A stretch of 39,797 nt of DNA from a virus: IMG/VR virus record IMGVR_UViG_3300049473_000172, positions 1-39,797 of that record. The stretch is one strand, 5' to 3'. Positions 6,744 through 12,835 of this stretch are shown here, piece after piece. Below the pieces are notes generated by a model. The model ran no database searches. It had not been told where the DNA came from and saw only the letters and a program-made list of their open reading frames with translations. The position numbers were made by a program, and so were the translations under genes. Position 1 is the first letter of the stretch. Every line of letters starts with the position of its first letter.

Positions 6744-6822
6744 CCCCGCATCGCCCAAAAAGGCGATGTGGGGTCACCCCGCCCGTAGGGTATCCCCTAT
6801 TATAGCGGGTGGGGAGAGAGGA
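6743..6822 (+). promoter_or_regulatory. Family A element, copy A3
   Basis: Hairpin 1: GCCCCGCATCGCC (6743-6755) with GGCGATGTGGGGT (6762-6774). Hairpin 2: CCCCGCCCGT (6777-6786) with GCGGGTGGGG (6805-6814), loop AGGGTATCCCCTATTATA. GAGAGAGGAGAG is the ribosome-binding region of the HU gene. Confidence 0.8.
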
Positions 6823-6829
6823 GAGTCAC

Positions 6830-7105
6830 ATGAACAAGGCAGAGTTGGTGGAAAAGTACAGTGAGGAGATGGGGTGCCCCAAGGCCGAGGCGGAGCGCGC
6901 GGTGGATGCAGTATTCAACCTCGCAAAGCAGGCGCTGAAGAAGAGGCAGTTGGTCAAGATCGCCGGGTTCGGCACCTTCGCCGTGGTCAGGCGCAAGGCG
7001 CGCAAAGGGCGTAACCCCAGCACCGGCGAGGAGATCCGGATCCCCGCAAAGAAGAAGCTCGCATTTAAGGCGAGCAAGGCATTCACGGAGCAGCTGAATA
7101 GCTAA
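6830..7105 (+). CDS. HU-family DNA-binding protein
   Basis: A 91-residue HU/IHF-family protein. The N-terminal helices (MNKAELVEKYSEE) and the signature VKIAGFGTFAVVRRKARKGR followed by NPSTGEEIRIPAKKK are textbook HU. It bends DNA as a dimer. Mu transposition needs host HU and IHF to assemble the transpososome, so a phage-borne copy probably supports transposition or genome compaction. The ribosome-binding site is the GAGAGAGGAGAG tail of element A3. Confidence 0.93.
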   Translation: MNKAELVEKYSEEMGCPKAEAERAVDAVFNLAKQALKKRQLVKIAGFGTFAVVRRKARKGRNPSTGEEIRIPAKKKLAFKASKAFTEQLNS

Positions 7106-7114
7106 ACTGCGGTA

Positions 7115-7192
7115 GCCCCGCACCGCCGAAAAGGCGGTGCGGGGTCACACCGCCCGCAAGGTATCCTCTTCCGGACGGGCGGCGAGAGTGAG
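7115..7192 (+). promoter_or_regulatory. Family A element, copy A4
   Basis: Hairpin 1: GCCCCGCACCGCC (7115-7127) with GGCGGTGCGGGGT (7133-7145). Hairpin 2: CCGCCCG (7150-7156) with CGGGCGG (7176-7182), loop CAAGGTATCCTCTTCCGGA. Followed by GAGAGTGAGG before the ATG at 7200. Confidence 0.8.
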
Positions 7193-7199
7193 GTAGGGG

Positions 7200-7583
7200 A
7201 TGATCAAAGACGACAACAATGACCTGGAATGGTTTGAATATACCCTCTTGGAGATCCTGCGAGCGCACCGGGGCAGGGAGCAGGCCATCCACAAAAGGCA
7301 ACTCCTGCGGGCTTTTAAGAAGGAAATAGTAGGGGGCGAACGGGGACTGCGCAAGGCCATTAAACACCTAGTAATCAAGCATGGCTATCCCATTGGCTCC
7401 TGCCCTGACGGCTACTTTTGGGCCGTCACGCCCAAAGAGATCGAGGACGTAGTGGGATATTACCGCTCCTACGGCCTGAGTTGCCTGCGGGTGGCAGCCC
7501 GGCTGCAGAAGATACCCCTCAAGATCATGCTGGGGCAGTTGACTTTCGACGCAATGTTTGGGAAGGGGCGGGGTGAAGAGTGA
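7200..7583 (+). CDS. Putative winged-helix phage protein
   Basis: A 127-residue protein with an HTH pattern (AIHKRQLLRAFKKEI, then LRKAIKHLVIKHGYPIGSCP) followed by a turn and GYFWAV, typical of winged helices seen in Mu-like early regions. The second half has YYRSYGLSCLRVAARLQK, a segment I associate with phage early-region proteins of this type. The stop overlaps the next start (GTGA). Probably a DNA-binding accessory protein; the exact role is unknown. Confidence 0.55.
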   Translation: MIKDDNNDLEWFEYTLLEILRAHRGREQAIHKRQLLRAFKKEIVGGERGLRKAIKHLVIKHGYPIGSCPDGYFWAVTPKEIEDVVGYYRSYGLSCLRVAARLQKIPLKIMLGQLTFDAMFGKGRGEE

Positions 7584-7786
7584 CAAAAAAAGGCGACCAA
7601 TCATTGTTTATCTGTGAACAGGTGATTAAATGCCCTTGCTGTGGGAAGCTGATAACTCCCGATAAGAAACCAGGACATCATTGCTTCCGGCAATATCTGG
7701 ACGGGGTTGATAAAAAACTGCACTCGCTGGAGAAAGCTGAGCACGTTAAGCACCGAGGGGTATTTGTATCGATGCTGGGGTTTTGA
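7580..7786 (+). CDS. Small zinc-ribbon protein
   Basis: A 68-residue protein with CPCCGKL near residue 18 and GHHCF at about residue 32, giving a plausible Cys/His zinc site. The rest is charged and helical. GTG start overlapping the previous stop indicates coupled translation. No family assigned; RNA or DNA binding is likely for a ribbon of this size. Confidence 0.5.
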   Translation: MTKKGDQSLFICEQVIKCPCCGKLITPDKKPGHHCFRQYLDGVDKKLHSLEKAEHVKHRGVFVSMLGF

Positions 7787-7804
7787 CACACCTTGAATTA
7801 TACG

Positions 7805-7856
7805 ATCCCGCTAATGCGGGACGACTGCAATCATAGAAAACAGGAGGTGAGCCGTG
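7805..7856 (+). promoter_or_regulatory. Family B element, copy B3
   Basis: TCCCGC-TAAT-GCGGGA (7806-7821), then ACGACT..AGCCGT with one A-C mismatch around GCAATCATAGAAAACAGG. AGGAGGTGA inside it is the ribosome-binding site, and the GTG start of gam (7854) lies in the 3' stem strand. Confidence 0.75.
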
Positions 7857-8357
7857 CCACGTCAAAAACCGAAACACATTGAGGTCGTGATGAGGGACCT
7901 GGGGGCTGTGGATCTGGCCCTCAAGGAAATTGGAGAGGTCAACCGGCGCATCGAGGCCATTACTGCGAATATGAACGAGGAGATTGCCAAGAGTAGGAGC
8001 CGGGCAGAGGTAGATATCGCCCCGCTGCAGGCCCGGATCCGGGCGCTGGAGACCGGCATGGAGGCTTTTGCGATCCAGCACAAGGAGGAGCTTTTCAAAA
8101 AGGCCAAGACCAAGAGGCTCAACTTTGGAGAGATCGGATTCCGGCAATCCACCAAGATTACCGTCTCCAAAAATACCCTAGATCGACTCATCGAGATGGA
8201 GGCGGACGATGCCATCCATACCGTGCGCCGCCCCAACAAGGACGTCCTGGCAACGTGGGACGATGAGGAGCTGCGCGAGGTCGGCGCCAAGAAGAAAACG
8301 GAGGATGTCTTCGGGTACAAGGTGAAAGAAGAGGCGATCGAGGAGCTGGTGGCGTAA
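7854..8357 (+). CDS. gam: Host-nuclease inhibitor Gam
   Basis: A 167-residue Mu Gam family protein. Gam dimers bind double-stranded DNA ends and protect them from RecBCD-type exonucleases; it is the phage relative of bacterial Ku. The N-terminal half is a long coiled coil (residues 20-80, with repeated RIEAITANMNEEIAK-type heptads). The C-terminal half contains RLNFGEIGFRQSTKI and a terminal segment KKKTEDVFGYKVK. Start is GTG with AGGAGGTGA upstream, embedded in element B3. Confidence 0.88.
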   Translation: MPRQKPKHIEVVMRDLGAVDLALKEIGEVNRRIEAITANMNEEIAKSRSRAEVDIAPLQARIRALETGMEAFAIQHKEELFKKAKTKRLNFGEIGFRQSTKITVSKNTLDRLIEMEADDAIHTVRRPNKDVLATWDDEELREVGAKKKTEDVFGYKVKEEAIEELVA

Positions 8358-8363
8358 AAGGAA

Positions 8364-9056
8364 ATGCCAACTTATCAATATAATTGTGAGGTCTGTGGGG
8401 AGGAGGGGCGAGCCTGGAGGCCCAAGGACCAGCCGCCAAAATATTGCTCCAGGGAATGCACGGCCCGGGGCATGGCCGGTAATCGACGGAGAGTGCGCTG
8501 GCCCATCACCCCAGAGATCCACGAGCAGATCAAAAAGACGTACCAGGCCATGACGGGCAACGGCGAGGTCGCCTCCCTGGCTGCCCGCCTGGGCTATCCC
8601 CGCTGGACGATAGCACGATATGCCAGGAGCCAGGGGTGGGTTGCCACGCAATTAAAGGAGCCCAACTGGAGCGACCAGGAATGTACTATCCTGGAAAAAA
8701 GGGCCTACCTTTCACCCGAGAGAATACAGATCCATTTAAGAAAGGCCGGATTTTCCAGGACCGTCACGGCCATAGTACTCAAACGTAAACGCATGCGGTG
8801 GCCCAAAAATCTAGGCGGGATGAGCGCACATCAGCTGGCCGAATGCCTGGGGGTAGACCCCCACTTTGTTACCCGGGCAATCAAAGATGGAAGGCTACGG
8901 GCCACCATGAGAGGTACCCACCGGACCGCGAAACAGGGCGGGGATATCTACTTCATCAAGGACAAGGCGATAAGGGCATACATCGTTGAGAACATTAACG
9001 AGATCGATATCAGAAAAGTCGATAAATTTTGGTTCGTGGACATGTTAACGGGATAG
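8364..9056 (+). CDS. Zinc-ribbon plus HTH DNA-binding protein
   Basis: A 230-residue protein with three parts: an N-terminal ribbon (CEVCGEE with a later CSREC), a central HTH-like stretch (VASLAARLGYPRWTIARYAR), and a C-terminal domain starting GMSAHQLAECLGVDPHFVTR and ending VDKFWFVDML. The last part matches a helix-turn-helix domain common in phage proteins encoded near gam in Mu-like genomes. Likely a transcription regulator; its target is not visible. Confidence 0.6.
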   Translation: MPTYQYNCEVCGEEGRAWRPKDQPPKYCSRECTARGMAGNRRRVRWPITPEIHEQIKKTYQAMTGNGEVASLAARLGYPRWTIARYARSQGWVATQLKEPNWSDQECTILEKRAYLSPERIQIHLRKAGFSRTVTAIVLKRKRMRWPKNLGGMSAHQLAECLGVDPHFVTRAIKDGRLRATMRGTHRTAKQGGDIYFIKDKAIRAYIVENINEIDIRKVDKFWFVDMLTG

Positions 9057-9064
9057 GAGGATCG

Positions 9065-9337
9065 ATGGCCAGCATCAAGTCCAGGGTCAAATTCTTCGGG
9101 CCGGGGACGCCGGAGGAGCTGGAGGAAGAGATCAATGGGTGGTTCGATGAGCAAGACAAATGGTTCAGGGTAACCGAGGCTACCTCTGCACGACATACGG
9201 GGGTTGCGATCGACACAAGAATCATCATGGCCGTTTTTTATGAGGAGCTGGTGCCGTGTAAAGATGAGGATTCGCCCCGCGTTGCGGGGTCCTCACCACA
9301 TGAGAAAGCGGGCGGTGGAGGAGAGGGTCGCAAATGA
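9065..9337 (+). CDS. Hypothetical protein with element-encoded tail
   Basis: A 90-residue protein. Residues 1-65 (MASIKSRVKFFGPGTPEELEE onward, with MAVFYEELV) form the likely ancestral domain, of the kind called sporulation-like or phage hypothetical; I cannot name it. The last 25 residues (about CKDEDSPRVAGSSPHEKAGG) are encoded by family B element B4, so the native C-terminus may have been replaced. GGAGG lies five bases before the ATG. The stop overlaps the next ATG. Confidence 0.55.
   Translation: MASIKSRVKFFGPGTPEELEEEINGWFDEQDKWFRVTEATSARHTGVAIDTRIIMAVFYEELVPCKDEDSPRVAGSSPHEKAGGGGEGRK
9275..9327 (+). promoter_or_regulatory. Family B element, copy B4, inside a CDS end
   Basis: CCCCGC-GTT-GCGGGG (9275-9289), then CCTCACC (9291-9297) with GGTGGAGG (9314-9321, one bulge) around ACATGAGAAAGCGGGC. 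It is read in frame as the tail of the 9065 gene and supplies GGAGGAGAGG to the 9334 gene. Confidence 0.75.
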
Positions 9338-9423
9338 GAGCGATTGCACGGGCCATAGTGTTGGGATTGGTCGCAATTTTTATTGTATCGGTGATCCTAT
9401 TGGCCAGCGAGTGCTTGTGGTGA
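9334..9423 (+). CDS. Tiny single-pass membrane protein
   Basis: A 29-residue peptide (MRAIARAIVLGLVAIF start) that is almost entirely one transmembrane segment, ending ASECLW. Start overlaps the previous stop (ATGA) and stop overlaps the next start (GTGA), so it sits in a tight translational chain. GGAGGAGAGG from element B4 is the ribosome-binding site. Possibly a lysis or membrane-modifying factor; unknown. Confidence 0.5.
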   Translation: MRAIARAIVLGLVAIFIVSVILLASECLW

Positions 9424-9647
9424 AATCGGCGATTCTGAGAGGCATATTCGGGTGCGCCTGGTGCATGGTACCCCTCGGCGCTATCACCGGCGATTGGCTT
9501 GGGGCGGCACGTCTCTCTCTGGGCCTCACCCTGTGGATGATCCTAGGTTGGCTAGTATATGACTGGGCCGGAAGGACCATCCGCATGGCGGCCTGGCGAC
9601 GGCAAATAAGCAAGACGCTTAAAAGGAGGCATTGGTATGGGTTGTAA
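9420..9647 (+). CDS. Two-helix membrane protein, holin-like
   Basis: A 75-residue protein with two hydrophobic segments (about residues 10-24 and 33-50, the latter LGLTLWMILGWLVYDWAG) and a positively charged C-terminus (RRQISKTLKRRHW). Topology and size suit a class II holin, and the next gene is a membrane-anchored muralytic enzyme. There is no sequence signature specific to holins, so this is inferred from topology and neighbourhood. Confidence 0.45.
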   Translation: MKSAILRGIFGCAWCMVPLGAITGDWLGAARLSLGLTLWMILGWLVYDWAGRTIRMAAWRRQISKTLKRRHWYGL

Positions 9648-10266
9648 AAAGGGTGCTGTTATTAAAAAGGCTATCAAGCAACATGCGCCGGGGGCTATGG
9701 TCTTCGGGTTCGTGCTGCTCTTGATGGGGGTTATAGTAGTTGGAGCGATCCTGATCGTGCAGAACATCGAGACCAAACTGCTCCTGGACCGGCTAGCCGA
9801 GCGCCAGGGGCGCATTGAGGAGCGGCTGGAGCAGCTTACGCCGAAGCGGGACGTCGACAATATGGCCTGGCGGTTCGAGCGGATGCCGTGGTTTTCGTCC
9901 ATCGATGCGGGGGTGATCACGCTCACAATTTACCGTTGCGCCCTCGAACATGGGCTGCCGCCGCGCCTGATAGAGGCCATGATCGTGATCGAATCCTATC
10001 GCAACCCGAAGGCCGAATCGCACAAGGGGGCCAAGGGGCTTATGCAGCTGATGCCCTGCCATTTGGCCGAAGGAGAAGACCCCCATGATCCAATCCTGTC
10101 CATCGAGAGAGGTGCGGCGTATTTTGCGCAATGCCTGCGGGAATGCGGGAATGATTTTGCCTGCGCCCTGTTGAGGTATAATGGCAGCGATCCCGCCAAC
10201 CCATACAAGGAGAGCATCGCATATGCCGAGATGGTGCAGGGGCATTGGGAGAGATTTACACGGTGA
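9637..10266 (+). CDS. Membrane-anchored lytic transglycosylase (SLT)
   Basis: A 209-residue protein with an N-terminal transmembrane helix (about 19-41), a short coiled coil (45-68) and a C-terminal SLT domain. The catalytic Glu is E119 in MIVIESYRNP, followed by AKGLMQLMP and, near the end, ALLRYNGSDP with the usual Tyr-Asn-Gly. It would cleave peptidoglycan glycan strands from the periplasmic face, for DNA entry or lysis. AAAAGGAGG precedes the ATG. The stop overlaps a GTG that opens a truncated gemA fragment. Confidence 0.85.
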   Translation: MGCKKGAVIKKAIKQHAPGAMVFGFVLLLMGVIVVGAILIVQNIETKLLLDRLAERQGRIEERLEQLTPKRDVDNMAWRFERMPWFSSIDAGVITLTIYRCALEHGLPPRLIEAMIVIESYRNPKAESHKGAKGLMQLMPCHLAEGEDPHDPILSIERGAAYFAQCLRECGNDFACALLRYNGSDPANPYKESIAYAEMVQGHWERFTR

Positions 10267-10343
10267 ACCGCAAAACCGCCCTGGCAGCTATCCATATTGC
10301 CCCGCCTTGCGGGATCACTCCCGTTGGAGAGAACATAAGGTGA
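10263..10343 (+). pseudogene. Truncated gemA start, now a 26-codon leader
   Basis: From the GTG overlapping the transglycosylase stop, the frame reads VNRKTALAAIHIA, clearly the first 13 codons of a GemA/Gp16 protein, then runs into family B element B5 and stops at the TGA that overlaps the GTG of the intact gemA at 10340. Bases 10276-10300 match 10356-10380 at 22 of 25, and all three differences are synonymous third positions. So this is the remnant of a diverged homologue, not a fresh duplication, and its translation would be coupled to the intact gene. Confidence 0.75.
10299..10343 (+). promoter_or_regulatory. Family B element, copy B5, at a gene-fusion joint
   Basis: CCCGC-CTT-GCGGG (10301-10313), then TCAC..GTGA around TCCCGTTGGAGAGAACATAAG. 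The conserved GTGA of the second stem is the actual start of the intact gemA gene. Confidence 0.7.
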
Positions 10344-10729
10344 CCGACCGTAACTCCGCCCTGGCAGCCATCCACATCGCAAAGAAGGATTTGGGCATGG
10401 AGGATGAGGTCTACCGTGCGTTTCTCCAGGAGCACACAGGCAAGAGCTCGGCCAAGGAAATGAATCCCAAGGAGCACATCAAGGTGATCCGGGCGTTTGA
10501 GGAGAAGGGGTTTGTACGTAAACGCAGACAATACGACAAAGAAGCTTATATAAGGCTCATTAAGAAGCTATGGCATCAAGTATCTCGTGCCAATGATGAA
10601 CCGCTGGCCCTGCGCAGACGGATATTTAAATACCACCACGTAACCGAGTTGGAACAGCTCTCCATCGAGCAACTCCGGGAGATCTATGCCGACCTCCAGC
10701 GAGCATGCCGGGGATGGCGGCGGTGGTAG
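10340..10729 (+). CDS. gemA: GemA/Gp16-family protein, copy 2
   Basis: A 129-residue Gp16/GemA (DUF1018) protein. It has the diagnostic N-terminus ALAAIHIAKKDLGMEDEVYR, then EHTGKSSAKEMNPKEHIKV and the conserved C-terminal LSIEQLREIYADLQR helix. It is closer to classical Mu GemA than the copy at 4840. The GTG start lies in the 3' stem strand of element B5. The frame is open upstream, but that part belongs to the transglycosylase gene in another frame. Confidence 0.8.
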   Translation: MTDRNSALAAIHIAKKDLGMEDEVYRAFLQEHTGKSSAKEMNPKEHIKVIRAFEEKGFVRKRRQYDKEAYIRLIKKLWHQVSRANDEPLALRRRIFKYHHVTELEQLSIEQLREIYADLQRACRGWRRW

Positions 10730-10905
10730 AAAAGACAAAGACCGATGACCAACCATCAGTGGGCAATAAAGAAATAATGCGACGATTTACCTGCCAGGGA
10801 TGCGGCAGGCATTTGTTTAAGTATGTGGGGAAATTTGAGATTGTCAAGGTTCGCTGCCGACGATGTGGATTTTATAATGTATTTCGAGGGGACAATGGGA
10901 CTTGA
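10705..10905 (+). CDS. com: Com-like zinc-ribbon translational regulator
   Basis: A 66-residue protein, possibly only 42 if the ATG at 10777 is used. The core RRFTCQGCGRHLFKYVGKF then VRCRRCGFYNVF has the two CxxC pairs of Mu Com, a zinc protein that binds mom mRNA and opens a stem-loop masking the ribosome-binding site. No mom-like gene is visible nearby. The many hairpins in front of start codons in this genome make an RNA target plausible. Overlaps the gemA 3' end by 25 bases. Confidence 0.65.
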   Translation: MPGMAAVVEKTKTDDQPSVGNKEIMRRFTCQGCGRHLFKYVGKFEIVKVRCRRCGFYNVFRGDNGT

Positions 10906-10932
10906 CAGCGCCAAAGGTTATGTTATTATAAT
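10902..10932 (+). promoter_or_regulatory. Candidate middle/late promoter
   Basis: TTGACA at 10902-10907, with TATTAT at 10924-10929 (16-base spacer) or TATAAT at 10927-10932 (19-base spacer). It lies in the AT-rich gap between the early/middle block and the lysis genes, where Mu-like phages switch transcription. A terminator starts about 35 bases after the expected transcription start. Confidence 0.55.
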
Positions 10933-10972
10933 TATTGGCAATTAAATATTGAATTTTGAGCTGGCCCTAGTT

Positions 10973-11008
10973 GGCCCGATTCCCGAAAGGGATCGGGCCT
11001 TTTATTTT
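10973..11008 (+). terminator. Intrinsic terminator or attenuator
   Basis: GGCCCGATTCCC-GAAA-GGGATCGGGCC (one bulged base) followed by TTTTATTTT. This is the clearest intrinsic terminator in the window. It would stop early transcription arriving from upstream and also truncate transcripts started at the promoter just before it, giving a short RNA of roughly 60-70 bases unless antitermination occurs. Confidence 0.85.
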
Positions 11009-11024
11009 GAAGAAATTTTGACAT

Positions 11025-11121
11025 CCCCGCTGAGCGGGGCCACCCCTGTCGTCCCGCACCGCAACAAAGAATATGGGAAGCGGGATGTCACAAGCGACAG
11101 AGAACGCGGAATGTTGGCGGC
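11025..11121 (+). promoter_or_regulatory. Family B element, copy B6, split by a C element
   Basis: CCCCGC-TGA-GCGGGG (11025-11039), then GCCACC (11039-11044) with GGCGGC (11116-11121, one mismatch). The loop motif GAGAACGCGGAATGTTG is present, but a C element of 50 bases separates it from the 5' strand. The lysin start ATG is in the loop at 11111. Confidence 0.65.
11051..11100 (+). repeat. Family C palindromic element, C2, nested in B6
   Basis: TCCCGC (11052-11057) with GCGGGA (11080-11085) around an A-rich loop, then TGTCAC-AA-GCGACA (11086-11099, one mismatch). Removing it restores a normal family B loop before GAGAAC. Confidence 0.7.
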
Positions 11122-11686
11122 ATTTGATCTTGCCTTTTCAGAGACCCTTGGTTTTGAGGGGGGATATTCTAATGATCCCGACGACGGGGGTAATTGGACC
11201 GGCGGCAAGGTGGGCATGGGGGAGCTCAAGGGGACTATGTATGGGATCAGCGCCGCACAGTATCCCGACCTCGACATCCCCAATCTCACCCGCGAGCAGG
11301 CCAAGGCAATCTATTATCGCGATTACTGGCAGCCACTCAAGCTCGATAGCTTTGTTAACCCCCAGGGGGAGCCCGCTTCGATGCGAGGCGAGCGTATCGC
11401 GCGGGAGATTTTCGATACCGCCGTCAATATGGGGGTGCGGGCGGCGGCCTATATCGCCCAGCGGGCAATCAATTTTCTCGGGGAAGAAGTCAAAGAGGAC
11501 GGGGTGATGGGAGCGCAGACATTGGAGGCCCTCAGCAAACAGTGCGTCAAAGATGCTGAGGCCCTATTCAAGGTGCTCAATGGATTTCAGTTTATGTATT
11601 ACTACAGGATCATCACCAGGGATCCCGACCGGCGCAAATACGCCCGCGGGTGGATGCGGCGGATTCAAGGATGGAGCAAAGGATAA
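11111..11686 (+). CDS. GH108-type endolysin
   Basis: A 191-residue muramidase-type lysin. The N-terminus FSETLGFEGGYSNDPDDGG carries the GH108 signature with the catalytic Glu at E16; MYGISAAQYP and LTREQAKAIYYRDYW complete the fold, and a C-terminal peptidoglycan-binding-like helical part follows (GVMGAQTLEALSKQ). Secreted GH108 lysins cleave the glycan backbone to release phage. The frame is open upstream to 10949, but that part lies across the terminator and elements, so the ATG after the B6 loop motif is preferred. No strong ribosome-binding site. Confidence 0.85.
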   Translation: MLAAFDLAFSETLGFEGGYSNDPDDGGNWTGGKVGMGELKGTMYGISAAQYPDLDIPNLTREQAKAIYYRDYWQPLKLDSFVNPQGEPASMRGERIAREIFDTAVNMGVRAAAYIAQRAINFLGEEVKEDGVMGAQTLEALSKQCVKDAEALFKVLNGFQFMYYYRIITRDPDRRKYARGWMRRIQGWSKG

Positions 11687-11690
11687 GATC

Positions 11691-12074
11691 ATGAAAAGAC
11701 TGTATTTTTTAATCTGGTTGACGGTAGCGGTCTTTTTAATCACAGGGGGCATCAGGGCTCAGGAACCTGCACCCCTTGGGCCGATTATAGAGAAGTGGTC
11801 CGGGAGCCCCACTACCCCGATCATGCCGGTTGATTTTGACGGCGACGGTCAAGAAGATTTTTCCATGCTGGCAATTGACGATTTGGCCACCCCATCTTCC
11901 CCCGATGCAGCGTTGTTCGGCACGCCGGTAGAGGGGCGGATCTGGGCGGTGATCGAGTGGCAAGAAAGCCGGTGGGAGATCGTGTGGTTCGATCCTGAAG
12001 CCCCACAGGCCTGGATCGAGTGGTTAAGGGAGCAGATCCGTCCACGGGAGGCGGTGGAGGAAGTGGGGGTTTAA
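11691..12074 (+). CDS. Secreted protein with DxDGDG calcium-type motif
   Basis: A 127-residue protein with a classic signal peptide (MKRLYFLIWLTVAVFLITGG, cleavage likely after IRAQ). The mature part contains DFDGDGQED, an EF-hand or FG-GAP-like calcium loop, and an aromatic C-terminal region (WAVIEWQESRWEIVWFD). AAAGGA lies eight bases before the ATG. It follows the endolysin, so a periplasmic role in lysis is possible, but no family is recognised. Confidence 0.55.
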   Translation: MKRLYFLIWLTVAVFLITGGIRAQEPAPLGPIIEKWSGSPTTPIMPVDFDGDGQEDFSMLAIDDLATPSSPDAALFGTPVEGRIWAVIEWQESRWEIVWFDPEAPQAWIEWLREQIRPREAVEEVGV

Positions 12075-12082
12075 CTTAAACA

Positions 12083-12163
12083 GCCCCGCATCGCCGAGAA
12101 AGGCGATGTGGGGTCACACCGCCCGCAAGGTATCCCCTATAAGACGGGCGGAGAGAGAGGTGT
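12083..12163 (+). promoter_or_regulatory. Family A element, copy A5
   Basis: Hairpin 1: GCCCCGCATCGCC (12083-12095) with GGCGATGTGGGGT (12102-12114). Hairpin 2: CCGCCCG (12119-12125) with CGGGCGG (12145-12151), loop CAAGGTATCCCCTATAAGA. GAGAGAGAGGTG is the downstream ribosome-binding region. Confidence 0.8.
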
Positions 12164-12166
12164 GAG

Positions 12167-12268
12167 ATGATATGCATATTGTTTATCGGTGGAGCCTTGG
12201 TGATCGGGGTTCTTGCCGGATTTTTCATCGGCAAGTACGTCGAGGTTAAGAAACAAACCATCGGATGA
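12167..12268 (+). CDS. Tiny single-pass membrane protein
   Basis: A 33-residue peptide (MICILFIGGALVIGVLAG start) with one transmembrane helix and a short basic tail (KYVEVKKQTIG). The start is well placed behind GAGAGAGGTG from element A5, which is the best evidence that it is real. Located in the lysis block; holin-partner or regulator roles are guesses. Confidence 0.5.
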   Translation: MICILFIGGALVIGVLAGFFIGKYVEVKKQTIG

Positions 12269-12294
12269 TGGTTAAGGGCCAATAGGCCAGCTAA

Positions 12295-12320
12295 GGGGCC
12301 CCGCCTCGGGGCGGGGCCCC
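12295..12320. other. Strong GGGGCC hairpin
   Basis: GGGGCCCCGCC-TCGG-GGCGGGGCCCC, a perfect 11-bp stem, followed by ATTGG rather than a U-run. Similar in outer sequence to the hairpin at 5557-5580. Possibly an mRNA-stability or processing site between the 12167 and 12343 genes. Confidence 0.55.
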
Positions 12321-12342
12321 ATTGGATTACACTGGAGGCTAT

Positions 12343-12564
12343 ATGTTTTTAAAAATTGCCTTTTTTCTTGGGGTACTTGAGCCAGATGCCGCACCAGCGA
12401 GACTGAGCACCAAGTTTCAAATAATGTCTGCTGCCACGATCGCCCTTTTTTGCGGGAAGATCAGCGACGTAGTCTGGGCGGGCCTTGCCGGCGGCTACAT
12501 GACGGCGCGACTCATCAAGGGGGCAATCGAGAAAAAAAATGGCAAAACTACTGAAGTGGGCTAA
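12343..12564 (+). CDS. Membrane protein, holin-like candidate
   Basis: A 73-residue protein with hydrophobic segments at about residues 1-12 and 26-55 (IMSAATIALFCGKISDVVWA, then GLAGGYMTARL) and a charged C-terminus (EKKNGKTTEVG). GGAGG precedes the ATG. Its place among lysis genes suits a holin, but there is no sequence proof. It overlaps the next gene by 26 bases. Confidence 0.45.
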   Translation: MFLKIAFFLGVLEPDAAPARLSTKFQIMSAATIALFCGKISDVVWAGLAGGYMTARLIKGAIEKKNGKTTEVG

Positions 12565-12835
12565 GCGTATCGGCATCTTTTTGGCCGGACTAGATGGGTT
12601 CCTGTTGGCCCTGCTGTTGATGGGTGTGGGCAAGGGGTACATCAAGAAGGCTGACAAGGCCGAGGCTAAGGCGAAGGAAAAGCTTGGGCGCGCTGATCTG
12701 ATTGAAAAATATATCCAGGTGCTCAAAAAGCAAAACAGGTTCACTGATGAAGAGATCGCTGCCGAACGCAAGAGGATCAAGGCGATCAAGGATTTAGAGG
12801 TGTTAAAAGATGAATTTACGAGACTTGGCTATTAA
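12539..12835 (+). CDS. Membrane-anchored coiled-coil protein
   Basis: A 98-residue protein: short basic N-terminus, one transmembrane helix (about 11-31), then a Lys/Glu/Ala-rich helical region (ADKAEAKAKEKLGRADLIEK). Such single-pass, periplasmic coiled-coil proteins are typical of inner-membrane spanins, and a lipoprotein gene overlaps its 3' end. It could be an i-spanin; assignment is by architecture only. Confidence 0.45.
   Translation: MAKLLKWAKRIGIFLAGLDGFLLALLLMGVGKGYIKKADKAEAKAKEKLGRADLIEKYIQVLKKQNRFTDEEIAAERKRIKAIKDLEVLKDEFTRLGY

Noticed and set aside
6610-6864. ORF of 84 codons overlapping the HU gene start
   Set aside because: It runs through the A3 element and into HU in another frame; HU with its GAGAGAGGAGAG site is clearly the real gene.
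5557-12320. Intergenic GC-rich hairpins as ordinary intrinsic terminators
   Set aside because: Apart from 10973-11008 none is followed by a U-run, and most are followed by a ribosome-binding site for the next gene in the same operon.
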